A stretch of DNA of 64,000 nt from Lunularia cruciata (taxonomy: Eukaryota > Streptophyta > Marchantiopsida > Lunulariales > Lunulariaceae): positions 8,499,001-8,563,000 of the forward strand of contig OX419755.1 of the NCBI GenBank assembly GCA_948567375.1, in the 5' to 3' direction. A model generated the notes under the pieces. That model ran no database searches, had not been told where the DNA came from, and was given only the letters and a program-made list of their open reading frames with translations. This document shows, piece after piece, positions 1 to 10,374 of the stretch (its first letter is position 1; each line of letters begins with the position of its first letter). A program made the translations under genes and the position numbers.

Positions 1-904
1 TTTTAGACAAGTTTAGAAGAAGAAGTGCTTTGCTAAAATGAAATTGAAACCAAATGGAGAAGAAATGAGGGGAAACCTGTGTTTTGATCAAGCTCAAGGA
101 AGTCAACTTTGTGTTAGAGGAAGAAGAATTCAAATTGGATCAAACTAGAAGAAGCTTACTTTGTGTCAGAGGAGGAAAAAACTCTGATCAGATGCCAAAG
201 GAGGGCAGACCCGAAGGAGGAAGGGAAGTTGTAGGTCAGGATTCTTGCGGGGGCTATATCTCAATGACAACATGTTCAAATCATGCGTGCTATATTTGGT
301 TAGAAGCGTCTTGTTTAGGGCTTTCCATTTCCACCAAAATCGCAAATGTTGGAGGTCTGTACAAGAAGTTACAAGCATTTAAAGTTTTGGAAGTAGATAT
401 TAAAGAGTAGTTTAATGTCTTCGGGTTGGTGTCTTTGGGTCAATGTGACTTCAGACTTGAGACTTCAGACTTTGGACTTCAGGTTTACACAACTTTGGGT
501 TAGAAGCTTCTTTGCCTCAAGACAAAGATGACTAGATCTGAGATAGTTGAACCTCGGAGTGTAGTGAAAGTGACTTCGGGAATCTTGCGATAGTTGAACC
601 TCGGAGTGTAGTGAGAGTGACTTTGGGAATCTTGCCAGAGGCATTAGAGAGAGTTAGGATAGAGAAAAAATAGATAGTTAGGATAGCAATGACTTCAATT
701 TCAGTTTTGATTGAAGATAGGATAGAGTTAGAGGAGAAATAACATTAGTGAATAAACCCAAAGTGCAGGATCAAACAGTAAGTGTCTTCAGGTCAGTAAC
801 TATAACATGAGTGATTGGGGGAAAGTGGGTTACAAATTGAAGGCAAAGATAGTGTACCCATGCTTTCAATTACAACTCTTGATGAGGATATAGTAAAATT
901 AGCA
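1..904. other. Unassigned sequence at window start
   Basis: I recognise no protein domain here. One open frame at 84-410 (plus) would give 108 residues without a known motif, and I do not call it a gene. The text is purine-rich on the plus strand and repeats short words seen in the U3 of family-L LTRs (AAAGTGACTTCGGG-like strings), so it may be a diverged or rearranged part of the E0 5' LTR. Clear similarity to the other LTR copies starts only near 905. Confidence 0.4.
542..635. repeat. 47-bp direct tandem duplication
   Basis: Two adjacent 47-bp units (542-588 and 589-635) both begin GATAGTTGAACCTCGGAGTG and differ at only two positions, both transitions. It is a local, fairly recent duplication inside the unassigned left flank. 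Confidence 0.9.
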
Positions 905-1967
905 AAGGAATTGATAGTAGTTTAACCCAAAGTAGATAATATAGGAGTGCAGATGTCTTTAGAGTTACCATTGGTAATATTAGAGAAGAGTGGGTCAGGA
1001 GATAAGGAGTTAGATAGATTATCTACTAGTGGAATTTTAGATCAGGAAAGAGAGCTGTTAGAATTGATAGAGGAATTAAGAGTTATGAAACCCAAGGATA
1101 GAGTAGTACTAAGTGAAGTTACTTGGGGATCGGGTTTGAAAGCTGAGGAAGAGTAGAAATCAGATTGGATTAGTAACAATTTTGAGATTTGAAGAGGTAG
1201 ATATGAACATGTGCATTGTCATTTTGGATTTGCAGGTTAGAAGAGTTGTTGTAGAACTGTATAGTTGTCAGAATTGTTGATTGCTTCACTATTTAAGAGT
1301 GACATTTGTAGGAAATTGTTGTTCAGTCCTCATTATTTCTGAGAATAGATAAAGCAAAGTGCTATGAAGCAGTGCTCATCACTTGAGCTTAATTCTGAGT
1401 ATCAACATTGTGCTTGTGTTTGTGAGTGTGTGGAGAAATTTGAAGTGCAAGTCAGTGTGCTGGTTGGATGTTGGATTCCACAACCTTGATCTTTACTCTG
1501 TGTGTTTGATCTTGAGTGAAGTGCAATCAAAGCAATGCCTTGACAGATCTAAGAGGAATTGTAGTGTTGGTAGTATTCTGCATTAGTGAATGCAACGCGA
1601 AGTTGATGTGAAGCAATTTTGATCAAGGAAGTTGTGCCTTCAGTGGAGGGGTGGAACACAATTCTGAGGCAAAGTGTTTTTGCAGTGAAGTGCCGTTTTT
1701 GGGAGAGACTGAATCATCACAATCAAGATTGTTTGGAAAGATTTGATGGAGTTGTGATTAAGAAGTGTTAATTTGTGACAAGATTGCAAATCAGTCCTTG
1801 TTACTCTCTTTTGGGTGTGGTTTCTACCTGAGAGATTAAAGACGCAACCAAGAAGAACTGAAGTTGTTACTTTGACTTTGTATTTGGAAATTTCTAAATC
1901 GTATCTTTGTGGGAACAAACTTTACTTACTTGATTACCGCAAAAGTGATATTTTCTAGGTTGTCACA
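905..1967 (+). repeat. E0 5' LTR, 3' part only
   Basis: This matches the last third of the family-L LTR: the C-terminal end of the LTR-encoded ORF (open 947-1156), then the stretch shared by all copies, ending in a conserved tail GATTACCGCAAAAGTGATAT and the terminus TTGTCACA at 1967. Directly after the LTR the sequence jumps into the middle of gag, so the primer-binding site and the gag N-terminus were lost in one deletion. The left boundary near 905 is approximate. Confidence 0.75.
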
Positions 1968-1968
1968 C

Positions 1969-2621
1969 ACCCCCAACAAAGAGTGAACATAAGGCAGATG
2001 CCAAGCTAGATGCCCTTATAAAGGAGTTTTTGGATTTTAAGAGCCAAATGATTGGGACAAATGACCAAAAGAAGCCTCCATCATTTGGCAGATCCAATGT
2101 ATGGCGCATCGCGTGTGGCAAATGTGGCCATGCAAACACAGAATGCAATACTTGTAATGCATTTCCGGTGTAGCAAATTGATTGGGTTTTGAGATGGAGC
2201 CAGGAAGAGAGAGAGAGGAGGCGGTGTACCAAACCCGAGAAGTACCGCCTCAGGTGAACATATTGTACCAAGGTCCGAGGTATGGACCAAGGGAGTATAA
2301 CCCCAATGCTCCCCCATGAAGGCCATTGATGAGCAACCAAAACCAACCTAAGAATGTTGCACCCGAAGCATGTTACAATTGTGGCTCGATGGGACATTGG
2401 TCTCCAAACTATCCGGAGCCAAGACGGCAAATTGGGTATGTTTCCTTGTGTGGGAATTGTAAAGGATTGGGTCATACAGGCAACCAATGCCCTCATCCAC
2501 CAAACTTGAAGCTACTTGTAAATATGTACAAACCCTAGCTGAGCATGTTGCATTTCAAGCAAAGGGTGATACTAATGTAAATTGTATAACACTTGAGGAG
2601 GAGAGACCTCAAGAAGAGGGT
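1969..2621 (+). pseudogene. E0 gag C-terminal remnant with zinc knuckles
   Basis: This is the remnant of the capsid/nucleocapsid polyprotein. The stretch around 2101-2150 matches the first zinc knuckle of E1 gag, although its first cysteines are degraded. The frame open at 2326-2538 keeps CYNCGSMGHWSPNY (last cysteine lost to Tyr) and CGNCKGLGHTGNQC, the second and third knuckles. It starts in mid-gag because of the deletion after the LTR, and it is cut at about 2621 by the chromovirus remnant. Stops and frameshifts make it non-functional. Confidence 0.8.
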
Positions 2622-2635
2622 AGAGATCCAACAAG

Positions 2636-3150
2636 GTGTGGAGAGCGCCAAGCAATTAGAGATTGCTCAAAATTGATAGAAGTAATATGCTGATGTACAC
2701 CGTAGGCACATGGAGTTCAATGTTGGGGATCAAGTGTGGCTATCAACAACCAACCTCACATTAGTTGGACCTCGTAAGCTCAAACCTCGTTTATTGGGCC
2801 TTTCTTGATTCTTCGTCGCATTGGCACTATGGCCTATCACCTTGAGCTACCACCACACATGAAGATCCATCCAGTGTTCCATGTCTTCCTACTATGCAGA
2901 TATGCTCCCCAATCAGGCCAGGATCATTCCACACAAGACATTTGACCTTGTCCGACACTCATTGATGGCACAGAGGAATATGAAGTGCAGCAAATTCTCC
3001 AAAAATGCATGCATGGTACTCGCCATCTACGGGTGGACTATCTAGTACAATGGAAATGTTACCTCCTCTATGAAGCAACCTGGGAGCCCGCTGCCAATTT
3101 GGCACATGCAAGCATTTGAGCAACAATTGCACAACAAGGACGTTGCGTCT
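2636..3150 (+). pseudogene. Integrase C-terminus and chromodomain of chromovirus
   Basis: The plus-strand translation reads YADVHRRHMEFNVGDQVWLS, then a KLKPRFIGPF block and HLELPPHMKIHPVFHV. This is the GPY/F-type integrase tail of plant chromoviruses. It is followed near 2965-3115 by a chromodomain (EYEVQQIL ... YLVQWKCY ... EATWEPAANL) with its aromatic residues. In this group the chromodomain directs integration to chromatin marks. Several in-frame stops make it a pseudogene. It ends beside the polypurine tract. Confidence 0.85.
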
Positions 3151-3152
3151 TG

Positions 3153-3166
3153 AAAGGAGGGAGGTC
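3153..3166 (+). promoter_or_regulatory. Chromovirus polypurine tract
   Basis: AAAGGAGGGAGGTC lies immediately before the LTR start TGTAATACC. This is the expected primer site for plus-strand DNA synthesis. Confidence 0.75.
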
Positions 3167-3890
3167 TGTAATACCAAGAGCTAACCATATAATCTAGATA
3201 TGAAAATTGGTTTGGTAACATCTAGAATGATGTTATACATGATGGTCAAAATAGATAAGATAGAAGTATCACCAAAATCAACTATCATCTGCCCTATTAG
3301 TACTTCTACTAATAGGATTGAAACCGAAATAGACTTGAGAACCTTAGAACCAATAGCTAGACATATGGTTTAAAGGTGAGAATTGGTTTGGTAACATCTG
3401 GAAGGATGTTACACATGATGGAGTAAATAGATCAGAAAGAGGTATCACCAAACGGGGACTTCTACTAATAGATTAGGAACCAAAATATGCGTGAAAGGAT
3501 GAATTAGGCCTCAAAAATGTGCAGAATCCCCCCCACCAATGGAGGAAAGGCTAGCCTCCCCCCCTACTTTGTCTCGTCGAGAGCTTTCCAACGGTACCTT
3601 ATGTGATTCTAAGATTCCTATAGGAAGATTCCCTACAAGTTTCCTTCCAGTCAAAGCTTGTTTGACAAACCAGATAGGACCTAGACCAAACATGTCACCC
3701 ATCCAAGTAAGTTATCCAAGGGTGGAGCTTGCTGAAATGTCACCTATCTGTGTCCCTAATCCTATGGTGGAGCTTCCTTGGAGGAGATCCTCTTTGTCTA
3801 TATAATAAAGAGAAGGTCCTCCTTTGGGGCATCAAATGTTTGAGTGTGAAATCTGTGTTTTCTCTCTTCTCTTGTCCTCGGAGTATTACA
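3167..3890 (+). repeat. Chromovirus 3' LTR (724 bp)
   Basis: It begins TGTAATACC and ends GTATTACA, a near-perfect inverted terminal repeat, and it follows a polypurine tract. It contains an internal direct duplication: a roughly 80-bp block (ATTGGTTTGGTAACATCT to TATCACCAAA) near 3197-3276 recurs diverged near 3375-3454. A possible TATA box (CTATATAATAAAG) lies near 3798-3810. The E0 gag sequence resumes immediately after the terminus. Confidence 0.85.
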
Positions 3891-6509
3891 AGTTTGGAGG
3901 AAGAGACGAAGACAAAGCTTCTAGTTTGTCCGGCAGACATCCAATCCAAAGTAAAGGATCTGATCCAAGCCAAGGTGGGCCAACCCAAGGAACCTTGGGT
4001 CAAGACCACTAGTACCTCCATCACCATCATGAAGCGTCCCGAAGTCAAATTTGAACATAGAGAGACTTTGAACCCAAAGCCAAAGGTGAAGACGATGAAA
4101 TTAGGGGAGGGAGTGATACCTCAATATGATAATGTAGTGGATTTGGCAGCCACAACTACAAACATCACATTCAAGCAATTGTGGGAAGATAATAAGCTGT
4201 ACAAGAGGCAACTAAATTTTTCCCTCAAGAAAATAAGGGCAATGTCTAAGAAAGACCTACCTGCCATTTATCGTATTGAACAAGAGGATTTGGGATCTCC
4301 CAAGGTTGATGCGGAGATTGTAGGATGCATGATCACATCAATACCCATTGTGTTGCGACCAATACCACAATTGGTTACCCACTATTGATTGAAAGACCCT
4401 GGTTGTACAGTGCCTAAGTTGTGGTGGATTGGCACCGATAGATTTTGCGGTTCAAGGACATTTCGTCCAAAGATCAGAAGCTGGTGACTATGAGTTGGAC
4501 AAAGGTTCCCCATATTGGGGAAACAAGTTTGTCAAAAGATAAGGAAAAATCCAAAGACACATTGTCTTTGTCCTTAGAAGATTCCGAAGACGAAGTCCAA
4601 GTCAATTACTTCGAATGTTACGAGGTGGATGTTGAAGACGAAGACCCATATGACCTCACCTCGAGTGAACATGACTTGTAGGAAGGGGGTTTGATGGCAG
4701 CTTGACTCGGATTAAGCCGAGTGAGTCATGTTGAAGGAGTCATCAACCCCAACGACTGTCAAGATGTGGTCTTGATCAAAGGAAAAATTTTGAAATTTTT
4801 GAAGACAATCGCTTTGGAGGAGTTGGCAGGATACACTGCCCTGTTTATAGAATTCCAGGATGTATTCGCTTGGTCTATTGATCAAATGTTGGGTATTCCA
4901 CAAGTATTTGGAGAACACCGGATTGATCTGGTTAAAAGAGCAGTTTTGGTTTGGCAGAGACAATACCACTTGAACCCAAAGTACTTGCTTTTGGTGAAAG
5001 ATGAAATCAACAAGTACTTGGGGGCCAAAATAATCTTTCCTATCTTAAGCAATGAATGGGTTTCACCCATTGTCATTGTCCCAAAGAAGAAAATGGGGAA
5101 GATTTGAGTATGCCAAGATTTCCGCAAGTTAAATGCAGTAACAAGGAAGGATCATCATCCCTTGCCTTTTATCGATACAATTTTGGACCAAGTAGCTGGT
5201 CACCCTTGTTACAATTTTCTTGATGGATTTTCAGGGTACAATCAATTATCCATCCAAGAAGAGTACAAGGACAACACTACATTCATGACCAAAAAGTGCC
5301 CCAATCAAATGCCCTTTGGGTTGTGTAATGCTCCCGCTACTTTCCAGCGGATGATGAATTCAATCTTCAAGGATTTTCTGTGCAAATTTGTGGAAGTCTT
5401 CATTGATGATTTTTATGTGTTTGGGCAAAGAGGTGTACATTTGGATTACCTTTGCCAAATTTCTGAAAGGTGTTGTTTTGCCAGTCTGTCATTACACCTG
5501 GAGAAATGCTTCTTTGCAATGAAGGAGGGAATTCTTCTCGGGCATCAGGTGTCAAGCCAAGGTATTTAAGTCAATGTCAAGAAGGTTAAAGTAATCTCAG
5601 CTTTGGATTCTCCAAAGAACATTTGGGAGCTGAGAGCCTTCTTGGGACATGTTGGATACTACAAACGCTTTGTTTCAAACTATATGGTGCTTGCTGCACC
5701 CCTTACAAAGCTTCTGAAGAAATCCAAAGACTACTTGTGGGAAGCAAGTCAAGAAGAAGCTTTCTAGGTATTGAAGAAGAAATTGGTTGAAGCACCAGCT
5801 ATGAGGGCCCTCATAGCTGGGACGTCCCTTTTCATGTATATGTAAATACTCCACCCATGGCAATTGGAGTAGTCTTGAGTCAAAAGGACAACAAGTAGAA
5901 GGATTACCCCATCTATTACGCTAGCCGACAACTTTCAATTTCAGAAAATAACTATTTGATGATTAAAAGAGAAGCACTTGGAATGATGTATGCATGCAAG
6001 AAATTTCACCACTACCTATAGGATACGAGTTTGTCTTCTATGTTGATCATTATGCATGCAACATTTGGTCAAGAAGGCGGATCTGTTCGGGCAAATTGCA
6101 AGATGGATCTTGTTGTTACAAGAATTCACATATACTATACAAGTATGGAAGGAGCTTCGTATTCCAATGTGGACTTCTTGTCTAGGTTAGAAACTCAAGA
6201 CTAGGAATGGGAGATCAACAATCAGTTCCCTGATGAAGAGCTATATCAATTGAAAGCGATGTGAAGTACGAGGTATGTAGCCAAATATGACTATTTGCAT
6301 ACTCTCTAGTGTCTTGAAGGGCTGGACCCGGAGAAGAGGGCAGTCTTTCTCAAAAAAATAGGGGGTTGTATCAGCTGATACACATCATTTTATTTAAAAT
6401 GGGCAAAGACAAAGTACTTTGGCGATGCTTGGAGTCATATAAAGTCGGAGAAGTAATCGAGTCCTTACACTCCGAAGCATCTTGGGGACACTTTGCCTTG
6501 AAGAATATG
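3891..6509 (+). pseudogene. E0 gag end, protease, reverse transcriptase and RNase H remnants
   Basis: Homology to E1 pol runs in order: a gag/PR linker (open to 4388); a protease that has lost its active-site block through a deletion at about 4350, where the text jumps from IPI to the later TGYPLLI stretch; RT (5162-5569) with MPFGLCNAPATFQRMMNS and the catalytic motif VFIDDFYVFG; then RNase H up to about 6250; then the start of the integrase zinc-binding domain (EASWGHFALKN). Many stops and frameshifts. The last five bases, ATATG (6505-6509), are the left copy of the E1 target duplication. Confidence 0.85.
6505..6509. repeat. Target-site duplication ATATG, left copy (E1)
   Basis: ATATG flanks the E1 5' LTR and recurs at 20035-20039 directly after the 3' LTR. 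Removing E1 and one copy joins the E0 integrase sequence, as the homologous stretch in E1 (AAGAATATTGTAAAGAA near 15455) shows. Confidence 0.95.
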
Positions 6510-6895
6510 TGTGGTGCCCACATTTTTTGTTTTTTTCAAAATAAAGAAGAAGAAGTGTATATAGAAGTCGCATTGCGCATGTATGGCCAAAGAAGGCAAA
6601 GAAAAGAGTCTTTGGGATGAAACCCAAAGTAAAGTGACTTCGGGTCATAAGGCAAAGTACTCGGAAATGCCCTGTCAGCACACAACCCAAAGTAAGGAGT
6701 CTTTGTATCGGGGGGAGCTCAACCCAAGGCGAAGTCAGTCTAACAACCTTTCGTCGGGGCAAGAAATTCAAGAAGGGACCGTTCAAAAACTGGCAGCCTA
6801 TACGCGCGAAGGTTGATTGATAATGACAGGTGCATGCAGGAGGTGTGATTTCTCGGTAGAAAATCAAAGTGAAGAAAGACAAAGAAAGCGCAACT

Positions 6896-6904
6896 CTATA
6901 AAAA
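6896..6904 (+). promoter_or_regulatory. TATA box upstream of the LTR ORF
   Basis: CTATAAAAA lies about 28 bp before the conserved ATG at 6924. It recurs in the other LTR copies (16922, 48281, and 44105 on minus). The spacing is so tight that transcription would start at or just past this ATG. Either the leader is very short or the next in-frame ATG (MGGGKK) is used. Confidence 0.6.
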
Positions 6905-6923
6905 TTGAGCTTGTGACAAAGTA

Positions 6924-9494
6924 ATGTCAAGCAATTTTCCTTCCCCGTTGAGAAGTCGTCTTGCAGGTGATCGTGGGAAGGGAAATAGAGTTGGAAACGC
7001 ATTAGTGTGTAAGGGAGAAGTCGCAAGAGTGAAATCAAGGGACAGTGAGAAAGCAGGAGAGATGGGAGGAGGAAAGAAGAACTCCAAATTCACAATGAGA
7101 AATCATGCAATTCGGAGGTTAGATGTAATCGCTAGGATCAAAGTCTTGAGCCAACTTTGGATCACTTTCTTGGCGTGGAACTAGAACGTGAGTTTTCCAG
7201 GTTCCATGACTGAAATCATCAAGAGCAAGTGTCTCGATGGACCCGAGGAAGAAGGGAAGAGAGGAAATCCGGCTCGCAGGACAGAGTCGGATTGGAGACT
7301 AGTACTTGGGAAGGAAGTAGGCTTGGAGCAGGGGGCCACGTTCTTGGGGAAGGGAGAGATAGCTCAAGAAACCCAAGAGGTGAGAGATGCATTCTTGTCA
7401 AAGCGGACGAAGAATGGGTACAAGCTAGAGAGCTACAAAGACCTTGTCAAGAGAGGAATTGTGAGTGCTCTGATGGCAATCTTGAAGCCGGAGAGAACAA
7501 CATATGTGATGAAACACCAAGCGGTGTTCTTTCACAAGTTGTTTGCAGGAGAACCAATCAATTGGCCGAGGTGTTTCCATGGGAGAACACGACAAATGGT
7601 GTAGGATCTGCGGGATAAATTGCCTCCACACTACATCGTGCCATTTGCAGCACATTTCTACCTCAGGTTGAATTTGCTGAACTCGGCAGAGCAAACTCGG
7701 ATGGTGTCGCATTTCCATCCCGATTTGAGAAAGGAGGTCAATGTAGAGGAGCAGCAGTACATTTTGCAAATCAGAAGCACCGATGAGTACTACAAGAAGA
7801 CAGGGAAGAATGTGGAGATCAAAGTGAGTACTCCAAACTCAAAGAAGAGAAGTTGGCAGGGCAAAGCTGAGGACACGAAGAAACCTTGGAAGACCAGGAG
7901 AGGAAACCCGAGGTGAGGTATGGTGGTGATCGAGTCGGAAGATGAAGACTCAAAAGTTGACGCCGAGCTCAAGACCAAAGACTCGAAGCACAAGGAGGAG
8001 GCCGAGCTAACATTACAGAGTGGAGATACGAGTAGTGAGAGCGATGAAGGTGGAGAAATGACATCAGCGCCGGCTGTTGCAGAAGAAGAAGAAGTTCAGG
8101 TAGAGATTGAGGCCGAGGACAACACGAAGTTAGAAGACGAAGTACCTGAGGCAGAAGAAAAGATTGCAGTTTAGAGAGGAGTCCGCTTGAGACGTAAGGT
8201 AACGTACGATGCAAGTCCAAGTAATGTGCAAGAAGAAGCAAATGCAAGCTCAAGAAGCGAGGCGTCCATTCCAATACAAAGAATGCAAAGAAGAAGGTGA
8301 GTATTGGATGAACAAGAAGTGCAAAGAGAAGTGGCCACAAAAGAAGAAGTAACCCCGAGCGATGGAGTCGAGTACCTGCGGGCTGTGGTATGTCCTCTAT
8401 TGGTGAAGTTTGAATACAAGAAGAAGGAGATGCAGTCGACTTGTCCAGAGGTAAAGACTGTCTTGCAAGTGTTGTCAAGACTAGAAGAAGAGAACTTAGA
8501 GTTGAAAAAGAGTATTACTCGAGGAGAGGAGGAAAGGGAAGTACTGCAAGCGAAGGCAGTAGTGAGAAGTCAGGTAATTTAAGATCTGAAGAGAGAAGTA
8601 AGATATCGAGAAGATCTTGTGAAGAAGAGTGACATAGCAAGGGAGAGACAAGTAGCAGAATACGAGATCTTGAAGCAGCAGTTTGCTGATTCAAGAGTAG
8701 AAGTTATCCATGCTATGGCAAGAGTCATAGCAAAGGAGCAAGAGCTCGATAGGGTGATGGTGAGTGTTGAGGAGAAGAAGCAACTCAGGCAAAGAGAGTT
8801 GGCAGCACGGTATAGGGAATAAGAGAGATTACCAGAGTTACTTCATAATCAGCAGGAGAAGGTTGTACAAAAGGAGAAGGAGAAGGAGACGGTGAAAGCC
8901 GAGTTCAAAGCGGAATTGGCAATGGATAGGGAGGACTGGCTTGCAGATTGAGAGTGAGAGAGGAAGATGAGATTGGAGCCATTGAAGGAGATAGTCCTCA
9001 AGATGAATGCAATGTTGAGTACAAAGGCCAGCGTTTGGATTGAAGAGACGAGGCTGCACGAGTTGAAGTTGTTGGTGCAGGAGACAAGGCGAAGATAGGT
9101 GAAAGATACAGACTTGAACGTGTTGTTGATAAGTCTCCGGACTCGTGTAGATAGGAAGATCTTAGAAGTAGAAGATAATATTGCAATTAGATTAGCCTTA
9201 GTGAAAATAAAGATAGAAAAACTTCAAAAAGACGTTAGAGCCAAACCCGAAGTAGATAACATAGGAGTGCAGATGTCTTCGGAGTTAGAGATAGAGACAT
9301 TGGAGAAGAGTGGGTTAAGAGATGAAGAGTAAGACAGATTACCCATTGGTGCAATTTCAGATCAAGAAAGAGAATTGATGGATCTAGTAGCAGAAGTAGA
9401 AGATATGAAACCCGAAGACAGAGTAGTAGGAAGTAAATTTACTTCGGGTTTGGGTTTGAAAGCCGAGGAAGAAGTAGACATCAGATCGGAGTAG
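6924..9494 (+). pseudogene. LTR-encoded ORF of family L, full-length copy with in-frame stops
   Basis: A single reading frame of 857 codons runs the whole way, broken by about eleven stop codons and no frameshift. I see: a basic N-terminus (MSSNFPSPLRSRLAGD); a conserved domain at about residues 55-290 (RNHAIRRLDVIARIKVLS, TESDWRLVLGKE, LKPERTTYVMKHQAVFFHKL, GEPINW, HYIVPFAAHFYLRLNLL); an acidic linker at about 330-425; a long charged coiled coil at about 480-720 (LEEENLELKKS ... ARERQVAEYEILKQQFADS); and an acidic tail. At least seven related copies occur in the window, always inside LTRs or as a captured piece. Function unknown. The N-terminal domain faintly recalls the Pfam plant transposon-protein family found in angiosperm Athila-like elements (weak inference). 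Most stops are TGG to TAG, CGA to TGA or CAG to TAG. Confidence 0.8.
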
Positions 9495-9610
9495 TAACAG
9501 TTTTGAGATTTGAAGAGGCAGATATGAAGATGTGCATTGTCATTTCAGATCTGCAGGTTTGAAAAGTCGTCATAGAACGGTATAGTTGTTAGAACTGTTG
9601 ATTGCTTCAC

Positions 9611-9618
9611 TATTTAAG
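9611..9618 (+). promoter_or_regulatory. Second TATA-like box in LTR, likely genomic-RNA promoter
   Basis: TATTTAAG occurs in the context TTCACTATTTAAGAGTGGCATTC and is conserved in the other LTR copies, downstream of the LTR ORF. Placed here it would leave a normal leader of about 650 bp (R-U5) before the primer site. That makes it a better candidate for the retroviral transcript start than the upstream TATA box. Inference from position and conservation only. Confidence 0.5.
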
Positions 9619-10294
9619 AGTGGCATTCGTAGAGAATTGTTGTTCAGTGCTCATTATTTCTGAGAATAGATAAAGCGAAGTGTTGTGAAGCAGTGCTCGT
9701 CGCTTGAGCTTGATTTTGAGTATCAACATTGTGATTGTGTTTGTGAGTGTTTAGAGAAATTCAAAGTGCAAGTCAGTGTGCTTGTTGGATGTTGGATTCC
9801 ACAGCTTTGATCTTCATTCTGTGTGTTTGATCCTGAGTGAAGTGCAATCGAAGCAATGCCTTGACAGATCTGAGAGGAATTGTAGTGTTGGTAGTATTCT
9901 GCATTTGTGAGTGCAGTGCGAGGTTGATGTGAAGCAATTTTGATCAAGGAAGTTGTGCCTTCAGTGGAGAGGTGGAACACAATTCTGAGGCAAAGTCATT
10001 TTGTAGTGAAGTCCCATTTTTGGGAGAGCATGAATCATCACAATCAAGATTGTTTGGAAAGAATTGAAGGAGTTGTGATTATGGAGTGTTAATTTGTGAC
10101 AATACTGCGAGTCAGTGCTTGTTACTCTCTTCTGGGTGTGGTTTCTACCTGAGAGATTAAAGATGCAACCAAGAAGAACTAAATTGTTACTTTGCTTTGT
10201 ATTTAGACATTTCTGACTTGTATCTCTGCGGGAACAAACTTTACTTACCTGATTACCACAAAAGTTATATTTGCTAGATTGTCACATGATTTTT

Positions 10295-10312
10295 GGCGCC
10301 GCTGCCGGGGAT
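10295..10312 (+). promoter_or_regulatory. Primer-binding site matching tRNA-Asp
   Basis: TGGCGCCGCTGCCGGGGA, seven bases after the LTR end, is complementary except at one position to the 3' end of plant tRNA-Asp(GTC). This primer class is usual in Athila/Tat-type plant gypsy elements. Confidence 0.85.
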
Positions 10313-10374
10313 ATAGATCTCGGAAGTGGAAGAATTCAAAGCCAAATTTGAAACTGGGTATCAACGCAATACGA

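Larger units (their letters stand above)
2622..3890 (+). mobile_element. 3' end of a chromodomain Ty3/gypsy element (chromovirus remnant)
   Basis: A fragment of a different gypsy lineage lies inside E0 gag. It holds the integrase C-terminus, a chromodomain, a polypurine tract and a complete LTR. The 5' part (5' LTR, gag, PR, RT) is missing. The E0 gag that should bridge 2621 and 3891 is also missing, so insertion was accompanied or followed by deletion and no target duplication can be checked. Confidence 0.85.
6510..10287 (+). repeat. E1 5' LTR (3.78 kb)
   Basis: It starts TGTGGTGCCCACA after ATATG and ends TTGTCACA just before the primer site. About 400 bp of presumed U3 contain repeated AAAGTAA/ACTTCGGG words. 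Next come a TATA box (6896), a long ORF (6924-9494), a second TATA-like TATTTAAG (9611) and about 650 bp of leader-like sequence. LTRs this long that hold a gene-sized ORF are unusual. Compared with its partner at 16545-20034 it is full length; the partner lacks about 280 bp near its end. Confidence 0.93.

Noticed and set aside
84..410. 108-codon open frame at the window start as a host gene
   Set aside because: No recognisable domain, no second copy in the window, and repetitive context. Not enough to call a gene.
10295..10312. tRNA gene fragment
   Set aside because: Only the 3' complementary stretch is present, placed right after an LTR; it is a primer-binding site.
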